A stretch of DNA of 44,466 nucleotides from Deltaproteobacteria bacterium (GCA_016931115.1 JAFGFM010000107.1:1-44466); one strand, 5' to 3'. Shown: positions 7,778-16,296, counted from the stretch's first letter. Numbers and translations are program-made. Notes: generated by a model not told the origin, from the letters alone.

Positions 7778-9015
7778 TGAATACAAATAAAAATGAACAG
7801 ATTCTTGAAAGCATTTTAAAAGATAATCCTGGCTCCCAAGTTCCGCAGGAGGTGGAGGCTCGACTGCGCCGTCATCTTAAGGCCTTGCGTGATCGGATGG
7901 AGGAGCCAAAAGGCAAAGAGCTGTCAGCGACTATAAGGGTTTTATGGAGAACATTCATGAAAACCAAAAAAACCGCATTTATTACAGCGTCAATGATTGT
8001 TATCGTGGCTCTTATTGTTTTTCAATTTATTGGAAATCCGGTTGGCCCCGGCCTGACATTCGCAAGTGTTATCGAGCCTATCCTGAAGGCCAAAACTGCT
8101 GCATACGACATGGTATTCGGTCCTGATGATGGCAGCAGGCAGGCAGTTCACGAGCTGGTGATGAATTCCCGTATTCGCAGACAGGTTGCCGGCAGCAGTG
8201 CAGTGACCATCATTGACCTTGAAAACAGGCGAGTTCTTTTTCGGAATGAAGCAAATATGGAGGCTCGATACGGGTATATAGACCCGAAGGGAATGGCTTC
8301 CGGGCAGAATTACCCGAATGGGATGGTTTTTAGTCAGAATTACCTGGAGGAATTGAAAAACATAATCTTAAGCTTAAAGGACATGCCTGATTTTACTGTC
8401 GAGGAACTTGGCCGCAAACAACTCGATGGCAGGGAAGTGATCGGATTTTTCGCCAGCCACCCAAAGCTCGACATCACTATCTGGGCTGATGTCGATACCG
8501 GGCTCCCCGTGCGCATCGAGTATAATGTTGGGACGGTGCATGTAACCTATAAAAATATGGAATTCGACCTGCTCATGGATGAGGAAATGTTCAGTATGGA
8601 AGTGCCCGCTGGTTACATGGTGCAGGAACCCTTGACCATGGACCTCCAGGTGACGGAGGAAAATTTTATCAAAGGCCTGAGGCTGATAGCGGAAAAATTA
8701 AATCACGGTCTTTTCCCCAATGATGTTTCCTATGAATCTTTTTCCAGGTGGATGACCAGCGGCCCCATAAACAGCCAGTTTGATGCGATGGCAAAAGAGG
8801 AAGCGCTGGCCATTAACCTGGAATTAATCAAATTTATAAGATTCACTATCTTCTTCCCCGGCGAAGGTAAATGGACCTATCGGGGTAATGGTGTGCGGCT
8901 GGGTGAAGCGGAATCCCCTATCTTCTGGTATAAACCGGAAAAGTCAGAGACCTATCGTGTCATATACGGCGATCTTCATGTTGAAAATATTGCCCCTGAA
9001 AAGCTGCCTCAGTAA
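7777..9015 (+). CDS. membrane-anchored putative anti-sigma / sensor protein (paralogue B)
   Basis: A 412-residue paralogue of the protein at 5750 with the same layout: cytoplasmic residues 1-65, one membrane helix (about 70-88) and a large periplasmic domain. Shared features are the membrane block RTFMKTKKTAFITASMIVIV, the LolA-like segment (GREVIGFFASHP, ITIWADVDTGLPVRIEY, MFSMEVPAGYMV), and the tail SPIFWYKPEKSETYRVIYGD ending ENIAPEKLPQ. No zinc anti-sigma motif is present. Around the membrane segment its DNA is nearly identical to paralogue A, while surrounding codons have diverged. No clear terminator follows. Confidence 0.7.
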   Translation: MNTNKNEQILESILKDNPGSQVPQEVEARLRRHLKALRDRMEEPKGKELSATIRVLWRTFMKTKKTAFITASMIVIVALIVFQFIGNPVGPGLTFASVIEPILKAKTAAYDMVFGPDDGSRQAVHELVMNSRIRRQVAGSSAVTIIDLENRRVLFRNEANMEARYGYIDPKGMASGQNYPNGMVFSQNYLEELKNIILSLKDMPDFTVEELGRKQLDGREVIGFFASHPKLDITIWADVDTGLPVRIEYNVGTVHVTYKNMEFDLLMDEEMFSMEVPAGYMVQEPLTMDLQVTEENFIKGLRLIAEKLNHGLFPNDVSYESFSRWMTSGPINSQFDAMAKEEALAINLELIKFIRFTIFFPGEGKWTYRGNGVRLGEAESPIFWYKPEKSETYRVIYGDLHVENIAPEKLPQ

Positions 9016-9201
9016 GGGCTTTAAAATGAAGCTGATCAGGTTGCTTTAGAATAGGGAGATAAATTATAAGAGACAGGTATAAAACATCAGGGTCGCGTCC
9101 TGGATAAAATACAGTGGTCAGTCACAATCAATTCTGTCCAATGGGAAAGACAGACTCTGTTGTATATACAAATAAAGATTTTGTGGAAATCAGTCTTCTG
9201 A

Positions 9202-9630
9202 TTATACCGTTTTATTGATCTCCTTAAGTCCTCCTACCTGCAGGAAGAGTTGCCTTGTATCTGCAACATCCCAGTGTTCGCAAAGCTTTCCGTCCCTGAG
9301 CCTGAACATATCCACAGCATCAAAATTTATTTTATTTCCGGTTGGTTTATAGTGGAGAAAACCCTCGTCTGTATGGGTGCCTGTAATGGTGTTGTATACA
9401 AACACAAGGTCATCTTCTGCCACCATCCTGTTGATTGTTGCACAGAAATCCGGTGCTGCCTTAAAAAAACCCTTATGGAACTCGATAAATCCCTTCATAC
9501 CCTGTTCTGCGTCAGGGTTGTGCTGGATGTAGTCCTCATGCATATACCGGACTGTTGAATCAAGGTCGTGTTTTCGAAAAACAGTTTCGTAAAATTCCAG
9601 TACTATTTTTTTATTTTGTTCAGTGCTCAT
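9202..9630 (-). CDS. SnoaL-like / NTF2-fold protein (predicted ester cyclase family)
   Basis: A 142-residue cytoplasmic protein of the SnoaL-like polyketide-cyclase family. Matching features are an N-terminal helix (NKKIVLEFYETVFRKHDL), YMHEDYIQHNP, the GFIEFHKGFFKAAPDF segment, and the strands DLVFVYNTITGTHTDEGF and DMFRLRDGKLCEHWDVAD. The family includes small-molecule cyclases and many proteins of unknown function, so no reaction is assigned. The start is supported by gggaag in front of the ATG. It stands alone on the minus strand between plus-strand genes. Confidence 0.85.
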   Translation of the reverse strand: MSTEQNKKIVLEFYETVFRKHDLDSTVRYMHEDYIQHNPDAEQGMKGFIEFHKGFFKAAPDFCATINRMVAEDDLVFVYNTITGTHTDEGFLHYKPTGNKINFDAVDMFRLRDGKLCEHWDVADTRQLFLQVGGLKEINKTV

Positions 9631-9691
9631 GATTACTTCCCCATAATAAATTGAGTTTTATTTAACGATTTTGAAATTCAAGATTTTTATA

Positions 9692-9769
9692 TGTCGTTCC
9701 CGCGAAGGCGGGAATCCACTTTTTTTAAAAAACACAACAAATGGATGCCCGTCTGCACGGGCATGACAG
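9692..9769. repeat. dispersed 'gtcattcccgc-gggaatcca' type repeat pair
   Basis: A short hairpin unit (gttcccgcgaaggcgggaat) is followed after about 30 bases by a related unit in the opposite sense (atgcccgtctgcacgggcat), giving ends tgtcg... and ...tgaca. Elements of this kind are dispersed in many proteobacterial genomes. A second copy lies at 40884-41015 in this window. It occupies much of the gap 9631-9968. Confidence 0.7.
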
Positions 9770-9866
9770 TTATTTATTAACTGCCAATAACTTAAAATAT
9801 ATAGGGATAAACAATATTTGTCACGTCATAAAACTATCTTCCCTAAGTTATTGATGCTCCTGTAAC

Positions 9867-9886
9867 TTTATGTAATAACACATAAA
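9867..9886. promoter_or_regulatory. inverted repeat, possible operator
   Basis: A perfect 7-bp dyad, tttatgt and acataaa, with a 6-base spacer lies about 80 bases upstream of the flavoprotein gene and just upstream of a possible promoter. Binding by a regulator is only a suggestion. Confidence 0.25.
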
Positions 9887-9911
9887 ATAAGCTTGTCATC
9901 CGTATAATAAA

Positions 9912-9941
9912 TTGACATGCAAATAAAATCTGCTTTATTGT
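9912..9941 (+). promoter_or_regulatory. possible sigma-70 promoter of the flavoprotein gene
   Basis: A consensus -35 box ttgaca at 9912 is followed by an 18-base spacer and tattgt at 9936-9941. The start codon is 27 bases downstream and has ggga at the proper distance. The -10 box is a 4 of 6 match. Confidence 0.4.
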
Positions 9942-9968
9942 GGGCCTTTAAAAAGAAGGGAGAAGATA

Positions 9969-11906
9969 ATGTTTACAAAATACCCGCATCTGTTTCAGCC
10001 CATAAGGGTAGGGAACCTTATACTTAAAAACCGCATCACGAGTGCCCCCATATATAATTTTTTAGCCTCCTATGATAATCATATCACTAGGGAAAGTATT
10101 GAATTTTCAAAGCCCTGCGGAAAGGGAGGTGCTGCCACTGTTACCCTTGGGAGCGGCTTTATAAACAGGGTTCTCCCCCCTGCGGCACACCATATCATTG
10201 GCATGAATGATGACTTTATGGTGGTGTTCCTCTCCGAATGGTGCGAGGCGGTAAAGCGCTATGGCGCAAAGGCATGTGTGGAGCTTGTGCCCATTGCATC
10301 ATACTTTGGCACCCATGAGGTGGAAAGCTCTGTGGGCATACCCATGGAGATAGACTGCAACCTCTTAACAGAAAAGGAACTCAAGGATTTTATAGAGGAT
10401 TATGCAAAGGCAGCAGGCACTGTGCTTAAGGCAGGAGGTGATATGGTGCTGATTCATGGCGCCCACTGCCAGCTCCCTGCGCTATTGTTTTCAAAGGTGT
10501 TCAATAAACGGACAGATCAGTATGGCCCCCAGTCATTTGAGAACAGGTGCCGTTTTGCTATTGAGCTTCTTGAGGCAATCAGGTGCGAGGTGGGTAGCAG
10601 GCTTTCCATAGAATACCGTATAAGCGCGATAGACATGGTCCCCGGTTCTCCAGAGATTGAGGAGGTTATCAAGTTTGCACAGCTAATAGAAAGTAAAATA
10701 GACCTGCTCCATGTCTCAAGGGGTAATCTTGCCATTAATAAGCTTACGCCCTATATCCTTCCCCCTACCTATATGGATCACAACATCAATATAGAATATG
10801 CCAGCCAGTTTAAAAAGGCGTTAAAAATACCGGTAAGCACTGTTGGGGCAATCACATTTGAAGCAGCGGACAGAGCCATAGCAGCGGGAAAGGTAGATAT
10901 GGTTGCCCTTGGACGCCAGCTCCTTGCTGACCCTGATACAGTTAACAAGCTGGAGTGGGGTCAGGAGGGAGATATCCGCCCATGCATACGGTGTAATACC
11001 TGTATAAGCCGGAGCCATTTTGTAATGAAGCCTCCCAGGTGTGCAGTGAATCCTGTCCTTGGCCGTGAACTGGATTACCAGTACATGCCTGCCCCCGCTA
11101 GAAAAAAGAGGGTCGTAGTAGCAGGCGGTGGGCCTGCCGGGCTTGAGGCCGCAAGGACTCTGGCCATGCGCGGGCATGATGTGGTTCTTTTTGAAAAGGG
11201 TGACAGACTTGGAGGGCTCCTGTGTGAGGCAGCAGATGCGCCTTTTAAGGGTGATCTGCTACGATTTCTTGAGTGGTCTGTCAGGATGACCCTGAAATTT
11301 AAGAATATAGATGTGCGGCTTAAGGCAGATGTAACCCCGGAGCTTATTAAAAATGAAAATCCTGATGCCCTTATTATAGCGATTGGTGCAGTTCCATATA
11401 TCCCGGAGCTTTCTTTTATGGAAAGGCCCAGGGTTTTATATGCAGGCGGTATTGAAAAGGGCAGGGATCATATCGGGAATAAAATATTAATCGCAGGGGC
11501 AGGGCTTACAGGGTGTGAAACAGCGCTGAAATATTCAAGGGAAGGTAAGACTGTTACTGTTATTGATACCCTGCCAAAGGAGAAACTCGGTCTTGGCACA
11601 TCGCCCATGAATGCATATTATCTCTTTGATTTGCTTGAAAAACAGGGTGTGATCCTATCACCGGAAACAAGGCTCATTGATGTTACTGCTGAGCATGTTA
11701 TTGTGGAAAAGGTAGGTAAACAGGAAAAACTTGAGTTTGACACGGTCATACTTGCCCTTGGGTACAGGCAGAACGCAAATTATGAGATGATAAAAGTGTT
11801 GAAAGAGGCTGTAGCAGAGAGCTATGTTGTTGGTGACAGTAATGGCAGTGACGGGGCAATATGGAACGCCATAACCAGCGCTTATGATGCGGCAATGGCT
11901 ATATAA
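9969..11906 (+). CDS. Old Yellow Enzyme-type Fe-S flavoprotein (2,4-dienoyl-CoA reductase / BaiCD-like)
   Basis: A 645-residue NADH:flavin oxidoreductase with the three-part design of 2,4-dienoyl-CoA reductase and BaiCD/BaiH. An FMN TIM barrel spans about 5-335, a 4Fe-4S ligand set is Cys339, Cys342, Cys345 and Cys358, and a C-terminal FAD/NAD(P) module begins with VVVAGGGPAGLEAA near 383 and continues with a second dinucleotide site (ILIAGAGLTGCETAL). The barrel motif usually read as HGAHGYL is HGAHCQL here (Cys167). The N-terminal strand reads NRITSAPIY instead of the common NRIVMAPM. Substrate is unknown; an enoate or dienoyl-CoA is likely. The start has gaaggga upstream. It appears monocistronic. 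Confidence 0.9.
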   Translation: MFTKYPHLFQPIRVGNLILKNRITSAPIYNFLASYDNHITRESIEFSKPCGKGGAATVTLGSGFINRVLPPAAHHIIGMNDDFMVVFLSEWCEAVKRYGAKACVELVPIASYFGTHEVESSVGIPMEIDCNLLTEKELKDFIEDYAKAAGTVLKAGGDMVLIHGAHCQLPALLFSKVFNKRTDQYGPQSFENRCRFAIELLEAIRCEVGSRLSIEYRISAIDMVPGSPEIEEVIKFAQLIESKIDLLHVSRGNLAINKLTPYILPPTYMDHNINIEYASQFKKALKIPVSTVGAITFEAADRAIAAGKVDMVALGRQLLADPDTVNKLEWGQEGDIRPCIRCNTCISRSHFVMKPPRCAVNPVLGRELDYQYMPAPARKKRVVVAGGGPAGLEAARTLAMRGHDVVLFEKGDRLGGLLCEAADAPFKGDLLRFLEWSVRMTLKFKNIDVRLKADVTPELIKNENPDALIIAIGAVPYIPELSFMERPRVLYAGGIEKGRDHIGNKILIAGAGLTGCETALKYSREGKTVTVIDTLPKEKLGLGTSPMNAYYLFDLLEKQGVILSPETRLIDVTAEHVIVEKVGKQEKLEFDTVILALGYRQNANYEMIKVLKEAVAESYVVGDSNGSDGAIWNAITSAYDAAMAI

Positions 11907-12003
11907 CCCTGTGTTCACTTTTTATGGACATTTTTTAAAAACTGGATTATCTAAGGTTCTTCTATTAAAGGGTAAAAACAAACAATAAGAGGAGGAATAG
12001 ACC

Positions 12004-12396
12004 ATGCAGGAAGTATATGATTTTTTAAAGAAATGCGGCACTTACTATCTCGCGACAACAGAAGGAGATCAACCCAGGGTACGCCCGTTCGGCACATACC
12101 TGATTTTTGAGGGCAAGCTCTATATCCAGACCGGTAAGGTCAAGAGCGTATCAAAACAGATGAAGGCAAACCCCAAGGTAGAGATATGCGCATTTTCAGG
12201 CGACTCATGGGTTCGTATTGAAGCAATTGCTGTTGAAGATGACAGGCTCGCACCGAAACAGGCCATGCTTGATGCATATCCCCAGCTTCAGGCCATGTAC
12301 AAGGCTGATGACCCCAATACACAGGTTCTCTACCTGAAAAATGCCACAGCAACATTTGCATCGTTTGGTGGCGCACCAAAGGTGGTAAAGTTCTAG
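12004..12396 (+). CDS. pyridoxamine 5'-phosphate oxidase-like split-barrel flavoprotein
   Basis: A 130-residue FMN-binding split-barrel protein. Features are the opening strand GTYYLATTEGDQPRVRPFGT, the FEGKLYIQTGK strand, SVSKQMKANPKVEICAFSG and the closing TATFASFGGAPKVVKF. Family members include pyridoxamine-phosphate oxidases and F420- or FMN-dependent reductases; at this length it is unlikely to be a true PdxH. A strong ribosome site (gaggagg) precedes the ATG. It follows the Old Yellow Enzyme gene by 97 bases and could be cotranscribed with it. Confidence 0.88.
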   Translation: MQEVYDFLKKCGTYYLATTEGDQPRVRPFGTYLIFEGKLYIQTGKVKSVSKQMKANPKVEICAFSGDSWVRIEAIAVEDDRLAPKQAMLDAYPQLQAMYKADDPNTQVLYLKNATATFASFGGAPKVVKF

Positions 12397-12417
12397 AGCG
12401 TTTTTATTCTACCTGTA

Positions 12418-12439
12418 GAGACAAGGCATGCCTTGTCTC
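12418..12439. repeat. perfect 22-bp palindrome (gagac...gtctc family)
   Basis: gagacaaggcatgccttgtctc is a perfect palindrome, just after the split-barrel gene. Related sequences with gagac/gtctc outer arms are at 34694-34715 and 40094-40116. It could act as a terminator hairpin, but no T tract follows directly. Confidence 0.65.
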
Positions 12440-13103
12440 GACGTTTTATTCGTGATTACCTCATTATTTAAAAAAGGAGGGGCACACCAGGATATCAGAT
12501 TCACAAAATTCGATTAAATTCGTGATAAAAAATTCGCAGCCCTTCATATCTACTCAATTATTATCAACTTCAAATTAAATACCGCTATTTCAATATGATC
12601 ATTCCTTTTTTATGATGTGTTAATACCTTTTCAGGATATGAAATCTATCCGTTTTTGGGCTGATTTATAATATGGAGTTTTTTATTGGTTTATTAAAATG
12701 CCTGTAGGGTATTTTCCTGCTAATTTATTGAAATAATAGTGAAAATATAAATTTAAACCATCTGGGATATGACTGCTCAAATTGCTTTTTACCTTTTTTC
12801 CATTCTTGAACATATGGAATTAATTCACAATTTAAAAAAAATGCATCCTGATGCATTTTTTTCTAAAGTTTATTAAAGGGCATACCGATAAAAAAAGTGA
12901 ATCACGGCTGATGCTGTGTAAAATGCTCATGATGAGTGCGTTGTCATCAGTCATGAGCCTCATTTAATAAATTATTACCTGATTATCTTTAACGGTGTTT
13001 ATATTTGAAAATTACCGGTCTGCATAGTCAGGGTTTTGTACAGGGTAATGCGGGAAAACCGCGGTAATTATAATAGAATTAAATTAATTTAAGGGGTATA
13101 GAC
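12440..13103. other. long AT-rich intergenic region
   Basis: No coding sequence is convincing in this gap. It holds an attcgtgat-type degenerate repeat (about 12448-12530) and a symmetric hairpin at 12834-12862. An imperfect stem-loop at about 12920-12965 pairs aatgctcatgatga with tcatcagtcatgagcctcatt. A TATAAT-like box near 13066 lies about 35 bases before the next gene, but no matching -35 box was found. Confidence 0.4.
12834..12862. terminator. symmetric A/T-flanked hairpin, possible bidirectional terminator
   Basis: A run of A, then atgcatcctgatgcat, then a run of T gives an almost perfect palindrome of the form used by bidirectional Rho-independent terminators. The stem is AT-rich and no gene ends close by on either side. 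Confidence 0.35.
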
Positions 13104-13535
13104 ATGAAATCATTAACAAAAATATTACTTGCAACTTTAGTACTGGCTTTCTTTTCAACAACAGCATTTGGACAGCATGAGCTCTACAACAGCCTGAATA
13201 AAAGGATGGGTATACTGTATAAAGGCGGAAAGATCATGGAAGCTATTGCTACCGCTCAGGAAGTTGTAAAGGTTGCAGAAGAGACATTTGGAAAAAATCA
13301 TGCATTCTATTCAGCATCACTTGAAAATCTTGCACTTCTGTATGTTGCAGATGGTAAAAATGACAAGGCTGCTGATTTATATGAGCAGTCATTTGGAGTA
13401 AGAGAAGGTCTGGTTGGGAAGAATAATCCAAAGCTTAAAGATGTACTGGAAAAATTACAGAAATGCTATGAGGCAATGAAGGCGACCGATAAGATTGAAA
13501 ATACAAAAGCCAGGATGGCAAGCCTTCAGAGCTAG
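13104..13535 (+). CDS. small exported TPR protein
   Basis: A 143-residue predicted periplasmic protein. A signal peptide (MKSLTKILLATLVLAFFSTT, cleaved near FG-QHE) is followed by two or three kinesin-light-chain-like tetratricopeptide repeats (EAIATAQEVVKVAEETFGKN, ENLALLYVADGKNDKAADLY, VREGLVGKNNPKLKDVLEKL). Such repeats mediate protein contacts; the partner is unknown. The ATG has aagggg upstream. A strong terminator 50 bases downstream shows it is a single-gene unit or the last gene of one. Confidence 0.8.
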   Translation: MKSLTKILLATLVLAFFSTTAFGQHELYNSLNKRMGILYKGGKIMEAIATAQEVVKVAEETFGKNHAFYSASLENLALLYVADGKNDKAADLYEQSFGVREGLVGKNNPKLKDVLEKLQKCYEAMKATDKIENTKARMASLQS

Positions 13536-13584
13536 TATCTCTAATTGAATTATGAAATAAAAGCTTTTATTTAGTATAAAAATT

Positions 13585-13620
13585 AAAGCCCCGTTCAATG
13601 AACGGGGCTTTTTTTATTTT
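13585..13620 (+). terminator. strong Rho-independent terminator
   Basis: A perfect 12-bp stem, aaagccccgttc with gaacggggcttt, closes a three-base loop and is followed by a T run. It ends the TPR gene and isolates it from the flavodoxin-fold gene. Confidence 0.92.
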
Positions 13621-13673
13621 CTATTATCTGATATCTATAGCTTTTTTAATATAACGGAAAGGGGGCAGGCATT

Positions 13674-14255
13674 ATGGGTAAAAAAATAGTTGTTGTTCAT
13701 GGTGGTCCACGGAAAAAGGGCAACACAAGGGCCATAACAAAAATAACTGTTGATTCTGCAAGGAAACATGGCGCAAAAGTCGATGAGATAGATGCCATTA
13801 ATCTGACATTCAAGGCACCCGGATGTATTGCATGTTTCAAGTGTCAGGAGTCAGAGGAGTATAAATGCATAATTGATGACGAGGTTGCTGCAAAGGTGGC
13901 TACACTCCCTTCATATGATGTGATTGTGCTTTCTGCCCCTATTTACTGGTGGAGTTATCCTGCCCAGTTGAAGATCTTCATAGACCGTATTTTTTCACTC
14001 ATAAAGCTAAAAGGGGATGATCACATATCTGCATTGAGTGGAAAAACAATGGCACTCATTGCCACAGGTGGAGGGGAGCTTGAGAATAACCTCAATCTCC
14101 TGGAGGCGCAGTGGCGCAACCCGGCTGATATGATGGGGTGTAAATTCCTGTCATCTCTTTACCCCGATGTTTTACCGGAAGAGGGTTTTCTTACAAAAAA
14201 TCCAGATGCGGTTCAAAAGGCCAAAGAGTTTGGGCGGCTGCTTGCTATGGAATGA
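13674..14255 (+). CDS. flavodoxin-fold NAD(P)H-dependent FMN reductase
   Basis: A 193-residue flavoprotein of the NADPH-dependent FMN reductase / iron-sulfur flavoprotein group. The N-terminal phosphate loop is GGPRKKGNTRAI (about 10-21). A GCIACFKCQ segment (about 50-58) carries the two cysteines common in this group. Ring-contacting loops are SAPIYWWSYPAQLKIFIDR (about 88-106) and ATGGGELENN. No third and fourth Fe-S cysteines are clear, so an Fe-S cluster is not claimed. It has a good ribosome site (gggggcag). Likely role: reduction of flavin, quinone or a disulfide in the cytoplasm. Confidence 0.87.
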   Translation: MGKKIVVVHGGPRKKGNTRAITKITVDSARKHGAKVDEIDAINLTFKAPGCIACFKCQESEEYKCIIDDEVAAKVATLPSYDVIVLSAPIYWWSYPAQLKIFIDRIFSLIKLKGDDHISALSGKTMALIATGGGELENNLNLLEAQWRNPADMMGCKFLSSLYPDVLPEEGFLTKNPDAVQKAKEFGRLLAME

Positions 14256-14487
14256 TCTGAATTTGTGACTTTTCTCTCAGGTATATTTCAAGTCGCCCGA
14301 ACAAAAATGAAAGGGAGATCGATAATAAAAGGTTGATAAGCGCCTCGAATATCCATGAAATATTCCTCCCTTAAATATAGACTTGAAAAATTATATTCAA
14401 GATGATTAAATTCTCTGTCGATAAGGATAAATAAGATTTTTTCCATCAAATTAGTAAGTAAATATATAAATTTTAAAAGAGGGTAAT

Positions 14488-16131
14488 ATGGAATATTCAA
14501 CAAGCCCTGAAGGTGAAAAGTTTAAAATACCTTCAGATGAGGATTACAAGAAGGAATATGAGAAACTGGTTAAGGTGGCAGACGAACAGAAGAAAGAGGG
14601 TCGCGAGATAGTTGTTGTCATGGGGCTTGGCTTTGTTGGCGCTGTTATGGCGGGTGTTGTAGCAGATTCTGTTGATAAGAAAACAGGCGAACCAAAAAAG
14701 TTTGTTATTGGTATGCAGAGGCCCAGCCCGAGGAGCTTCTGGAAGATACCACTTTTTAACAGGGGCGTGTCACCTGTAAAGGCAGAAGACCCTGAGGTGG
14801 CGCCTATGATAGCCCGCTGTGTAAACGACAAAAAGACCATGATCGCAACATATACCTATGATGCCCTTAAACTTGCTGATGTGCTTGTGGTTGACGTACA
14901 GTGCGACTATATGAAACAGAGCCTGGGTGATCTTAAGACAGGGCACGCTGAAATCACGGCCCTTGAAGATAGCTTCAAGGTAATCGGTGAAAAGATAAAC
15001 CCGAATTGTCTCGTGCTTATTGAAACAACAGTACCTCCGGGAACTACCGAATATGTCGCCTATCCCCATATAAAAAAGGCATTCAGGAAAAGGGGTATTG
15101 ATGCTGAACCGCTTCTATCTCACAGCTATGAAAGGGTTATGCCCGGTAAAAACTATGTGAGTTCAGTAAGGGATTTCTGGCGTGTATGCAGCGGTATAAA
15201 CATGGAAAGCAGAGAAAGGGTAACGAATTTTCTGTCTGATGTCCTCAATGTTGAAAAATTCCCACTCACCGTCCTTGATAAGCCAATAGAAAGCGAGACC
15301 TGCAAGATTGTGGAAAACAGCTACAGGGCCACCATACTTGCCTTTATGGATGAATGGAGCCAGTTTGCAGAGACAAACGGTGTTGACATCATCAAGGTGA
15401 TAAATGCCATAAAGATCAGGCCAACCCACAATAATATGATTTTCCCTGGTCCTGGTATCGGAGGCTATTGCCTTCCAAAGGATGGCGGGCTTGGTTTATG
15501 GGCATACAAGCATCTGATGGGTTTTGAAAACGATATATTCAAGATCACCCCTGAGGCTATAAATATTAATGACACAAGGGCACTGCGCGCGGCCCAGCTT
15601 GCGCGTGATGCCTTAAGAAACATGGGCAAGATTGTTGCCGCATCAAAAATAGCTGTTTTGGGCGCATCATATCGTGAGGATGTGGGGGATACCAGATACA
15701 GCGGTTCAGAGATCATAGTAAGAAAGCTTACTGAGATGGGTGCTGAGGTGCTTGCCCATGACCCCTATGTTGATCACTGGTGGGAACTTGAAAACCAGGA
15801 TACCTACCCGGCTGTTGGTGCTAGCTGGTCAAGGTTTTTCAGAAACCAGGAGCATATGACCGAATTCAGGATGTCAAAATCTATGGAAGAGGCAGTAAAG
15901 AACGCGGACTGTATCTTACTTGCAGTAAGGCACCAGGAATATCTCGACCTTAAGCCGGAGGAGCTGGTAAAGATGGCAGGCGGCCCTGTGGCAGTGATAG
16001 ACTGCTTTGGCATACTGAATGATGAAAAGATCGAGAGATATTTTGTGCTCGGGTGCGAGGTCAAAGGGCTTGGCAGGGGCCATATTAACAGGATAAAGGA
16101 AAAGGTTCGCAAGCAGAAGATGGCAAAGTAA
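14488..16131 (+). CDS. nucleotide-sugar (UDP-sugar) dehydrogenase family protein
   Basis: A 547-residue member of the UDP-glucose/GDP-mannose/UDP-ManNAc dehydrogenase family, which oxidises a sugar C6 alcohol to a carboxylate with two NAD. The NAD site is VVVMGLGFVGAVMAG (about 42-56). IETTVPPGTTEYV, ESETCKIVENSYRA and the catalytic-cysteine motif GPGIGGYCLPKDGG (Cys328) are all present, as is a C-terminal domain with the usual strand (KIAVLGASYREDVGDTRYS). It is about 100 residues longer than typical enzymes because of a charged 40-residue N-terminal extension and extra loops (about 80-110). The ATG follows gagggta. No other polysaccharide genes are adjacent, so the substrate cannot be inferred. 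Confidence 0.88.
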   Translation: MEYSTSPEGEKFKIPSDEDYKKEYEKLVKVADEQKKEGREIVVVMGLGFVGAVMAGVVADSVDKKTGEPKKFVIGMQRPSPRSFWKIPLFNRGVSPVKAEDPEVAPMIARCVNDKKTMIATYTYDALKLADVLVVDVQCDYMKQSLGDLKTGHAEITALEDSFKVIGEKINPNCLVLIETTVPPGTTEYVAYPHIKKAFRKRGIDAEPLLSHSYERVMPGKNYVSSVRDFWRVCSGINMESRERVTNFLSDVLNVEKFPLTVLDKPIESETCKIVENSYRATILAFMDEWSQFAETNGVDIIKVINAIKIRPTHNNMIFPGPGIGGYCLPKDGGLGLWAYKHLMGFENDIFKITPEAININDTRALRAAQLARDALRNMGKIVAASKIAVLGASYREDVGDTRYSGSEIIVRKLTEMGAEVLAHDPYVDHWWELENQDTYPAVGASWSRFFRNQEHMTEFRMSKSMEEAVKNADCILLAVRHQEYLDLKPEELVKMAGGPVAVIDCFGILNDEKIERYFVLGCEVKGLGRGHINRIKEKVRKQKMAK

Positions 16132-16150
16132 GATCGTATCTTTTTTGAAT

Positions 16151-16185
16151 AGGCGGATATCATACGAAAATCCGCCTTTGTCATT
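16151..16185 (+). terminator. probable terminator hairpin after the sugar dehydrogenase
   Basis: aggcggat pairs with atccgcct around an 11-base loop, 20 bases after the stop codon, followed by a short, imperfect T tract (ttgtcatt). Confidence 0.5.
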
Positions 16186-16261
16186 AGAGGCCCTTTAACC
16201 TCCTTTTGTTAAGCCGCATGGTTAAACATATTTTTGCCCTGATTAGTATACCTCAAATATA

Positions 16262-16296
16262 AAACCCATCTTCCTGAGAATCAGGCAGATGGGTTT
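16262..16296. other. two-tier stem-loop in intergenic DNA
   Basis: An outer 10-bp stem (aaacccatct / agatgggttt) encloses an inner cctga / tcagg stem. No T run follows on the plus strand; on the minus strand ttatattt follows. It lies in the 580-base gap between the sugar dehydrogenase gene and the next gene. The rest of 16300-16560 shows no supported gene. Confidence 0.4.

Noticed and set aside
14288-14503. 71-codon minus-strand open frame upstream of the sugar dehydrogenase
   Set aside because: It overlaps the start region of a well-supported gene and covers its promoter area; no recognisable features.
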